Assembly: GCF_000346465.2 (NCBI RefSeq)
Contig: NC_034009.1
Span: 16,565,741 to 16,629,740, forward strand
Source: Prunus persica
Lineage: Eukaryota > Streptophyta > Magnoliopsida > Rosales > Rosaceae
Reading direction: 5' to 3'
DNA: 64,000 nucleotides
The notes beneath the pieces were generated by a model, which worked only from the letters and a program-made list of their open reading frames with translations, was not told the origin of the DNA and searched no databases. Both the position numbers and the translations under genes were made by a program. Below, piece after piece: positions 56,746 through 64,000 of the stretch; within the stretch, counting starts at the first letter, position 1; each line of letters opens with the position of its first letter.

Positions 56746-57447
56746 TGTTTGTGCAAATGATCTCACGGGAGAATATTCGCTTCTAGATCCTTCAACCTTC
56801 GATCTTCCTTCTCTCTCTTTCTCGATTCCTGTAAAAAAGACTGGAGTAAATAGACCACACCCAGGGGGTGTTGGCCAAAGGCCCTCCGATGCCTAAGTTA
56901 GTTCGAGTGTTTGTAGGAAAACAGTAGTTAAGGAAAGGGTACGGAGTTTTATGTAGGGTGTAAACCGGGTGGCCGGAGCCGTGTGTGGTGGCTGGAGCCG
57001 TGGGGAGAAAATATGGAGAGTGGAGAGGGAGAGAGAGCTTCGGGTATTTTTCTCGGGTATAAGGAGTAGGTTTAGATGTACCTTGAATGATGAATGAGGT
57101 TGTCTATTTATAGGAGCCTCGGGGCTAGGGTTTCGTAGGAATCCAGTTGGGCCTGATAATATCTGAATTAAATATATATTATCTCTTAAGAAGATAATAT
57201 CTGAATTAAATGATATTATCTCTTGAAAAGATAATATCTGATTTAAATGATATTATCTTCTCTTTATTAGGATAATATCTTAATTAATGATATTATCTCT
57301 TTAAATAAAGATAATATCATATTAATTAAGATATTTATCCCAATTAATTAATTAGCCAGATAAACTGGTTTAATTAATTAATTAAAGAGATAATCTTATT
57401 TTCCACGTGGCGTGCCCTGATTGGAGACGAAAATATATGCTCCCACA
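56746..57447 (-). repeat. 5' LTR of element C
   Basis: 702 bp. On the minus strand it begins TGTGGGAGCATATATTTTCG and ends CAAACA. U3 contains GATAATATC/GATATTATC repeats (57155-57320). TATA box CTATAAATAG at about 57104-57113. Confidence 0.9.
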
Positions 57448-57452
57448 CATAA
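57448..57452 (+). repeat. Target-site duplication of element C, right
   Basis: CATAA, see 46153-46157. Confidence 0.85.
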
Positions 57453-57479
57453 TTCGTGGAAAAACCAAAATACAAGTTA

Positions 57480-57597
57480 CAATTGTCCATGACGAGTTTT
57501 CATCTTTTGAAAATGTTGCATTATAATTTCGTTATCAACAATTGTCCATGACGAGTTTTCATCTTTTGAAAATGTTGCATTATAATTTCATTATCAA
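57480..57597 (+). repeat. 59-bp tandem duplication
   Basis: ATTGTCCATGACGAGTTTTC and the following bases occur at 57482 and again at 57541 with one mismatch (TTCG/TTCA). Confidence 0.9.
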
Positions 57598-57925
57598 TAC
57601 AAGCAAAAACATCTGTCTCAATGTAAACAATCAAGCTATCATTCAACCAGCCAATACATTCGATGTAATCTCCTTAGAATACATTTCGTATATGATATAT
57701 AAAGGGCAAACTTATTTTGTTATCTTTTACATCTTGTAAAGAAACAAATGTCCAGGGTATGCTACATAAGAGATAAAGTAATCTAAAGAAGATTATATTC
57801 AGGAGACCTTCAATCTATAACTGTAGTATCCAAAAATGTTCATAATCAAAGGTTATCAAATGGGCATTGATAAACTGTCAAGATTAGCACATATTATGTA
57901 TGCTCAATTAGGAGGATGGTTAGTG
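57598..57925. other. Intergenic, no gene recognised
   Basis: AT-rich. The left boundary of CACTA element 2 should lie in or near this stretch, but no CACTA terminus is visible. Confidence 0.35.
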
Positions 57926-58019
57926 TGATGTCGACACAACCATGCGCGATGAAAATATGGGTTCGTTGCGCAAAGTGCTTCTTCTTCATATCTAGATTCT
58001 GCCATTACAGAGGCAAAAG

Positions 58020-58021
<2 letters not shown>

Positions 58022-58052
<31 letters not shown>
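58022..58052 (+). repeat. A31 homopolymer
   Basis: Thirty-one consecutive A bases after AGGC. No retrotransposed body was recognised upstream. Confidence 0.9.
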
Positions 58053-58053
<1 letters not shown>

Positions 58054-58546
58054 CATTATGCCTTTCTCTGCACCTCTCTGCCGTTGCCTCTGCTGGGAAT
58101 TCAGTACGTCCATTGGATAAGTATTTTATGTCGTTAGTTTAAAAGTATTAATGTAAATTCGTACTAACGCTATTAATTTCGTTCTCGTTAGGGATATTTG
58201 TAATTAGCGATTGGTAGAGAACGATTGAGAAGGTATTTTATTCGTTTTATATATTAAAAATGTTAAATTAATTACATTATGTTAAACTTAGTTTGTTATG
58301 TTTATATATATATTTTTTTTGTGAAGTTATATTTATATTATGTTGTTAAATTGTGCATGACGTAGCACAATATGTTGTGATGTACGAAGTTAATTGAAAT
58401 TAACTTCATACTTTTATTTTTATTTTTAGTAACACTTAGTTTCCCGTTCGAGATTAGTTGGATTTCATGCATGGATGCGTAAAGCATGACTGCGGTCCAA
58501 TTAATTCTTCAATTGTCACATTATTTGGACAGTTTGGGAATGCATA
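58053..58546. other. AT-rich region upstream of the CACTA 2 hairpin
   Basis: No coding signal. It may contain TNP2 promoter sequence (ATATATATATTTTTTTT near 58302). Confidence 0.35.
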
Positions 58547-58738
58547 GTTATGTCACGTAATGTACGGCTACAGGATTAGGTTTCGATTGTGGAGATTTCG
58601 GTGTTATCTCTGTACGTTCTTCGGGTGGTACGTAGGTATTTATATCTACGGTACACCTCAAGAACTGTATAGAGATGCTGCCGAAATTATCCACGTCGAA
58701 ATCTAATCTCATTTAGCCGTACATTACATGACATGACT
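58547..58738. repeat. Long imperfect inverted repeat (hairpin) before TNP2
   Basis: The left arm 58547-58638 (GTAATGTACGGCTAC...) pairs with the right arm 58648-58738 (...TAGCCGTACATTAC). Paired blocks include GTAATGTACGGCTA, GATTAG, TTTCG, ATTTCGG, ATCTCT, GTTCTT and the loop-proximal GGTATTTATA/TATATCTACG. It lies 50 bp upstream of the TNP2 start. Confidence 0.85.
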
Positions 58739-58788
58739 ATTCATTCCTAAATGGGATAGGGCCCTTACCATTATGGTTCCAGGAATTA

Positions 58789-60300
58789 TGAGCACAAGGT
58801 GGATACATAACCCGAATAGATGCGCAGACGAATACTTGGATGGAATCGAGGATTTTGTTGAGTTTGCATGTAAACACAACCCAGGTGCAACTAGAATCCG
58901 TTGTCCTTGTAGGAGGTGTAACAACACGTTGTAGGAGACAATTGAAAATGTTAGATTTCATTTAGTAAGGAATGGAATGATTGAGACATATAGTATTTGG
59001 AACCTTCACGGGGAACAATTAGACCATGCTTCGTCTTCAAATGCCACAAGAGTGGACAATGTTGAACCTATTGTGAATCCTAATGATCAAATCATGGATA
59101 TTATACACGATGCTTTTCCATTTGTATCGACCAACATCAATCAAGAAGGGGAAGATGACATGCCTACACCAATGGACAGTGCAGAGTTCGAACAATATGA
59201 AAAACTGTTAAAAATGCCAACCAAGAGTTATACCCGGGGTGCGAGAGCTTTTCCATTCTCACGGCCATTATGGAGCTAATGCACGGAAAATAAAAGTATC
59301 GTATATCGAACTTGTGTTTCAATTACTTTTTGAGAGTTTTCAAAAGAATGCTTCCGACAGACAATTGTTTGCCGAAAGACCATAAACACGCGCAAAAGGT
59401 GTTGAATGGTCTTGGATTGGGTTATGAAAAAATTCACACATGCAAAAATAATTGCATGTTATTCTGCAAAGAGCATGAAACGTTGGATACATGCCTTATA
59501 TGCAATGAGTCGAGGTTCAAAACGACATCTTAGAATAGAACGGCTAAGATCCCACAAAAAGTCATGTGTTATCTGCCCCTGAAACCTAGGTTGCAGCGAT
59601 TGTATATGTCAACGCATACTACCACAGACATGAGATGGAATAAGGAAAAAAGGGTAGACGACAATCTGATGCGGCATTCTGCAAATGGGGAGGCATGGAA
59701 AGAGTTCGATCGAACATTCCCCGAGTTTGCTGTTGATCCCTGAAATGTTAGATTGGGACTTGCCACTGATGGATTCAATCTGTATGGGGTTCTAAACCAA
59801 TACCACAGCACTTGCCCGATTTTCGTATTCCCATATAATTTGTCGCCTTGGAAATGCATGAAAAAAGAATACATGATAATGACTGTTTTGATAACTGAGG
59901 ATCCTGGTAGGTCAATCGATGTTTACTTAAGGCCGCTGGTTGATGAGCTGAAGGATTTATGGACAAACGGTGTGCGCATGTACGATAAATCAACTAGGAA
60001 GATGTTCACTTTGCGGGCAGTTATGTGGACTGTGAATGATTTTTCTGCATATGCAATGGTTCTTGGGTGAAGCACAAAGGGTTATATGGCATGTCCTGTA
60101 TACAAGGAAAATGTAACTTCTGGTTGGCATGCTGGAAAGGTTTGTTACCTTGTTCATCGGAGATGGTTGCTATGGGACCACGAGTAGCGGGAAAAAGATA
60201 AAGAGTTCGACGGGAACACAGAGCGTCGCCTCAGACCTAGAGAATGGTCCAGTGATGAGATCTTCGAACAGCTTAACTGTCCGGGAAAACAGTTAGTGTA
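58789..60300 (+). pseudogene. TNP2-type CACTA transposase, C-terminally truncated
   Basis: Starts MSTRWIHNPNRCADEYLDG at ATG 58789, the Transpos_assoc domain with DFVEFACKHNPGATRIRCPC and a C-x-C-x2-C cluster. Stops and shifts at 58932, 59276 and near 59531. Then the TNP2 core: DNCLPKDHKHAQKVLNGLGL, YEKIHTCKNNCMLF, NGEAWKEFDRTFPEF, LGLATDGFNLYGVLNQYHST, PYNLSPWKCMKKEYMIMTVL, IDVYLRPLVDELKDLW and the tail RREWSSDEIF-like motif followed by QLNCPGK. The catalytic C-terminal half, DUF4218 and DUF4216 are gone. The best TNP2 in the window, yet inactive. Confidence 0.88.
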
Positions 60301-60545
60301 CAGATTTTCACAAATATGCTTGTTTGAATATATGTACTTATTATATCCAAACGTAATATATGTGGAGAAATGAAACATTGTTAAATAAATTGAGCTATAC
60401 AAGAAAATGAAAAATGAAAATAAATTTAGTTACAAAACATTGGTAAATAAATATATCCAAACCCTTTTGATACAAATTTTGAAAATTATTTTTACTAAAC
60501 ATTTTTAAAAAATGAAAATGAGACACAATTTGACCTAAATAAGTA
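60301..60545. other. AT-rich sequence after the TNP2 truncation
   Basis: No coding signal; homology to TNP2 ends at about 60295. Confidence 0.4.
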
Positions 60546-60745
60546 AATGGCGCCAAATACTTGCACGACGAACGAGACTCGTCGCGCATAGTTTGCGCGA
60601 TGAAGAAGTTACTCGTTGCAATGGTTACAATTATGCGTGACCAAACATATTTCTCATCACGTAAAGTTACAATTTCGCGTGACAACCTATACTTTCGTCA
60701 CGTAAAGCTATTTTGCGCGGCGATTTAGATACTCGTCGTGCAAAT
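60546..60745. repeat. CACTA subterminal-type motif array
   Basis: TTGCGCGATGA, TTGCACGACG, TCGTCGCGCA and TTCGTCACGTAAAG motifs repeat in both orientations every 20-35 bp. Confidence 0.65.
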
Positions 60746-60784
60746 ATATTTATTTTAATATAATAAATACATATATATATTTTG

Positions 60785-61690
60785 AAATTGACGATCGAAT
60801 TAGTTCATTGTATTCATATAGGGTCAAGGAGTGTAGCTGTAAAAAATTATCAAAATCGGAGTTAAAATAACCGTTAAATTGTGACTTTTCATTTATAACC
60901 GTCGAAAAGTTATGTCCCGTTACTTGATATCTGAATATTTATTTTTTCCGATTTTTGGCGTATATGATCTCGAAGTATAAACAAACAAGTTTGACGATTG
61001 GATTATTGAAACTAGTTTCGTATATTGCGTATGCCATCAAAATAATATATTCACCAACAATTAAGAGTTTATTTATACTTTCGTTAAATATAATATAAGA
61101 TTATGTGATATCCACTAGTGTAAATATCTTAAATTGAAGATCAAATTCAGTCATTGTATTCATATAGGGTCAAGAAGTGTAGCTGTAAAAAATCATCAAA
61201 GTCAGAGTTAAAATAACCGTTAAATTGTGACTTTTCATTTATAACCGTCGAAAAGTTATGTCCCGTTACTTGATCTCGGAATGTTTGTTTTTTTTCGATT
61301 TTTGGAGTATATGATCTCGAAGTATAAAAAAACAAGTTTGATTGTTGGATTATTGAAACAACTTTCGTATATTGCGTATGCCATCACAATATATTCACCA
61401 ACAATTAAGAGTTTATTTATACTTTCGTTAAATATAACATAAGATTATGTGGTATCTACTAGTGTAAATATCTTAAATTGAAGATCAAATTCAGTCATTG
61501 TATTCATATAGGGTCAAGAAGTGTACCTGTAAAAAATAATTAAAACCGGAGTTAAAATAACCGTTAAATCTTGACTTTTCATTTATAATCATCGAAAAGT
61601 TTTGTCCCGTCACTTAATCTCGGAATGTTTGTTTTGTTTTATTTTTGGCTTATATGATCTTCAAGTATAAACAAACAAGTTTGAGGTTGG
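60785..61690 (+). repeat. Tandem repeat, period about 345 bp, 2.6 copies
   Basis: The landmark TATTCATATAGGGTCAAG(G/A)A occurs at 60811, 61157 and 61501, each followed by AAAATAACCGTTAAAT, ATTTATAA(C/T)C and TATGATCT(C/T)(G/C)AAGTATAAA. The third copy is cut after about 200 bp by the next motif array. Confidence 0.9.
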
Positions 61691-62290
61691 ATCATTGAAA
61701 CTAGTTTAGGGTTTAGGGTTTGTGCGACACATAAGAGGTTCATGCGTCGCACAATATCATTCATACGGAAGAGTGGCCTCTTCGTCACGCAAAGTGTACA
61801 AAACACAACCTTGCACGACGACTCTATCTGTTCGTCGCACAATATCAATTAGTCCTTTTCACTTTCTCTCTCCCCCTAAACCCTAAAACCTAAACCCGAA
61901 ATTTTGGTTGAATCACAACCTTGCGCAATGGAAGAGCGGCCTCTTCGTCGCGCAAAGTCAATCAAACCTTTTCACTTTCTCTCTCTCCCCCCAAACCCTA
62001 AACCCCAAATTTTGGCAGAATCACAACCGTGCACGACAGAAAAGTGGTCTCTTCGTCGAGCAAAGTGTACAAAACATAACCTTGCTCGACGCCTCTATCT
62101 ATTCGTCGCGCAATATCAGTCAGATCCTAAACTCTAAATCCCAAATTTTGGCGGACTCACAACCTTGCGCGATGGTTTAGTTTCTTCGTCGCGTAATGTA
62201 ATGAAAATTTGGGCGAAAAACTTACCTTGCGAAATGCCATCATTTCTTTTTTGTCGCGCAAGGTGTATTTAAAATATCTTGCGCAATGCT
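61691..62290. repeat. Subterminal-type motif array with CCCTAAA-like spacers
   Basis: Four related units of CACAACCTTGC(G/A)CGA followed by TCTTCGTCGCGCAAAGT, separated by TTTCACTTTCTCTCT and CCAAACCCTAAACC. The overlapping ORFs at 61904-62180 are by-products. Confidence 0.75.
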
Positions 62291-62299
62291 TCCCCAATT

Positions 62300-62513
62300 T
62301 CAGATTTTGCCCTAAACCACCTCTCTCTCTCCATCGTCAACTGCCACACATCAGCCCACTTCTCAGCCAGAAAAAGGACTAGGCTGCCACCACCTTCGAA
62401 GCCCAGACCTTCCCCACCGTCGCCGCCGCATCTCCTGCCGGAATTGGCCAGGTTTTCGCAGATTCTTCTCCGGCCTAGTTCTCTCTCCTCTAGCCACCAA
62501 GTTCGACACCTAA
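62300..62513 (+). other. Leader exon of the Transposase_24 gene, CACTA element 2
   Basis: Pyrimidine-rich leader (CTCTCTCTCTCC, CCACCGTCGCCGCCG) ending CACCTAAG before GTATGG, a plausible donor at 62514. The acceptor TGTGCAG immediately precedes the ATG at 63116. Confidence 0.5.
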
Positions 62514-63115
62514 GGTATGGTTTCTGGACTATTTTTTGTGCTCTAGCTGATGGTTGGGTAGGATTTGATTATTTGTTAGTTTTGGTATCTCGAATTTAAA
62601 CCCTAAATTTGGCTGTTTTTTGAATTTAAATTTTGGCCACTTCTGGCCATTTTTCGGGGTAGGTCGAAGAACAAAAGTGGCTCCAATTCATGTTTTGAAC
62701 CTGGGGTAGGAACCTTGGCCCTAAATTTTTTAGAATTTTTCGGCGACATGTTATCGCTTTGGACACCCACGCTCTGCCGGCGCCTGGGTTACTGTAGAAG
62801 TGGGCATTGGGTCCCAATACAATCCCCTAGTTGTCTCGAGCACGTAGGTGTTCTCGGATTTGAATTTGGTTACCGTTTGAGTCTCAAACGGATTTCGCCT
62901 ATTGTGTAATTTCGGGGTTTGATATGTTCGGACCATTGGATCGAACTCAAACTCATGTATGTTGTACCTTGTATTTCTAGGATCGTGTCGAATTCAACGG
63001 ATCGTGGATCGGAGTCCCGAATACTTCGAAATCGTAAACCGTGGGTCAAGCTATGCTTAGAATTATATCTTGCTAAATTGGATTGATTTTTATGTGTATT
63101 AATGAAATTGTGCAG
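62514..63115 (+). other. Leader intron of Transposase_24, homologous to 40.6-41.1 kb
   Basis: GT...AG bounded, about 600 bp. 62520-63030 aligns with 40630-41110 with many substitutions and indels. Apparent ORFs are not coding. Confidence 0.55.
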
Positions 63116-64000
63116 ATGTCAAACCTGATTAGAAGTCGTAAGGCGGTGACGACTGCACAGAGTTCGCCTCCCCTGGCTCAGCCATCATCTGCTGCCACTG
63201 CTCCAGCACTGATGGACCACTTGCCAGTTGGTCCCGGGGGTTCTAGGTGCCTACGTCATCGGCTTCATCAGTGGCGCAGCCTGTTAGCACCAGGCGACGT
63301 CACCGGCCTGCCAGCACCACCGACACCACATCGACCGATGCTACTGGTGCGTCATAGCCAGGTATAGATTTCCTTCAACTCCAGTTCTTTTTTTTTTTTT
63401 TTTGGTGTATTTTATAGTTAAATTTGTTATTTAGTTAACATTAATGTCATATTTCTTTGCGCCCAAGAAGAACACCCAACGCCCGTGTTGGCAGTTGAAG
63501 ACGGCAAAGGTCACTCGGGTGACCAACAGTCGTATCAACATCGGATACGACGAGCGACATCGGGTTGCACTGACGGCGGAGTTGCGTATCTCCTTGGCCC
63601 AAGACATTGGTCACGTCGTTCGAACCCATTGCCTGATGCAATAGAAGTCTTGGAAGGTCATGCCTGACGAGATCAAGACGGAGGTGCGAGGCCAGTTGTC
63701 GGTATGTATCCTACCTTTTAATTCTTTTTCTTTCAAACTTTATATATTTCTATTACTTAATGTATGTAATTAATTTATTGGACACGAACTACAACTTAGG
63801 GGACCTTGATGACGAGTCGTTGGCGTACGTCAATAGACTCTTCGCTGAGAGGTACAAGCAGTGGAAGAGCGACTTGCACCACCATTTTGAGGCGTTTGAT
63901 GATCTGCAAGTCACTCTTCAGGAGGGTTGCCCAAAGGAGCTTGAGGGGCGGGAGGATAGTTGGGCGTTGCTCTGCACTCATTTTCAGGCGCCCGATTTTG
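63116..64000 (+). pseudogene. Transposase_24 gene of CACTA element 2 (partial, runs off the window)
   Basis: Exon 1 (63116-63361) reads MSNLIRSRKAVTTAQSS, with a Pro/Ala-rich part, and ends at a GTATAG donor. Exon 2 begins near 63463 with KKNTQRPCWQLKTAKVTRVT, includes NIGYDERHRVALTAELR and SLAQDIGHVVRTHCLM, then a TAG in place of the K codon of element 1, KSWKVMPDEIKTEV and a GTATGT donor at about 63703. Exon 3 has DESLAYVNRLFAERYKQWKS, DLHHHFEAFDDL and ELEGREDSWALL, and is cut by the window end. The acceptors of exons 2 and 3 read GCGC and GAC where element 1 has TAG, so splicing is probably lost. It binds subterminal repeats in active relatives. Confidence 0.8.

Larger units (their letters stand above)
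46158..57447 (-). mobile_element. Ty3/Gypsy (Tat-type) LTR retrotransposon, element C
   Basis: 11,290 bp on the minus strand, flanked by CATAA. The 5' LTR is at 56746-57447, gag-pol runs down to about 50498, followed by a hairpin repeat array, an accessory gene on the opposite (plus) strand, and a truncated 3' LTR at 46158-46740. The LTRs are very similar over their shared 580 bp. Gag-pol keeps a single reading frame with a handful of nonsense codons and one 1-bp deletion near 50920. The PPT, the start of the 3' LTR and the accessory-gene promoter were lost together near 46741. It is the best template for understanding the family, yet defective. Confidence 0.93.
57926..64000 (+). mobile_element. 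CACTA element 2, extends beyond the window
   Basis: Same gene order as element 1 in plus orientation: TNP2 remnant, GCGCGACG motif arrays, leader and leader intron, Transposase_24 gene. Subterminal-type motifs (GCGCGATG, CGTTGCGCAAAG) first appear at 57940-57985. The left terminus was not found and the right terminus is past 64000, so the extent is approximate. Confidence 0.75.

Noticed and set aside
58022..58052. A31 tract as the tail of a SINE, LINE or processed pseudogene
   Set aside because: No element body, box A/B promoter or flanking target duplication could be recognised upstream.

Overview
This 64 kb window looks like transposon-dominated intergenic DNA from a dicot plant; a woody rosid such as a Rosaceae species is my guess from the flavour of the repeats, not something the sequence proves. 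I found no convincing intact host gene. Almost every recognisable coding stretch belongs to a transposable element: Ty3/Gypsy LTR retrotransposons of the Tat type, CACTA (En/Spm), PIF/Harbinger and MULE DNA transposons, Copia LTR fragments and MITEs. The only possible host-like gene is a fragmentary minus-strand CCCH zinc-finger exon set near 45 kb.

Layout. 1-2380 is the right end of a CACTA-type element with many CGACG-type subterminal motifs. 3.4-14.3 kb is a tandem duplication (unit about 2.7 kb) carrying MULE transposase N-terminal fragments and a small membrane-protein ORF. Its first copy is split by a complete but dead CACTA element (3954-9234, TSD AAT), and the second copy gives a near-empty site. 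15.3-16.1 kb holds a CACTA left end next to TNP2 C-terminal fragments. A PIF/Harbinger element follows, with ORF1 on plus and the DDE transposase on minus; its transposase is split by Gypsy element A (17118-27099). 28.1-29.0 kb has a G-box repeat array and a MITE. 31.0-32.9 kb is a 5' LTR plus gag fragment of the same Gypsy family (element B). 33-44.5 kb is old noncoding repeat DNA with Copia and Gypsy LTR remnants, a hairpin MITE, minisatellites and LTR-like sequence. 45.7-46.0 kb is a 306-bp GA microsatellite. 46158-57447 is the best preserved Gypsy element (element C, minus strand, TSD CATAA). 57.9 kb to the end is a second, right-truncated CACTA element with TNP2 and Transposase_24 genes.

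The Gypsy family is the most informative system here. Its gag-pol is one long frame (gag, protease, RT, Gypsy RNase H, a second RNase H, integrase). It is followed by an array of short hairpin-forming repeats and then, on the opposite strand, an accessory gene (aORF) with a Transposase_28-like N-terminus, a GT-AG intron, a coiled coil and an acidic tail. Copy A keeps what looks like the aORF's own TATA box and leader-exon donor; copy C keeps the acceptor and coding exons but has lost the promoter, the PPT and the start of the 3' LTR. Reading the copies together shows the organisation of the family, though no single copy is intact.

Gene calls rest on motif recognition by eye. Domain names are family knowledge, and boundaries marked approximate are uncertain by tens of bases.
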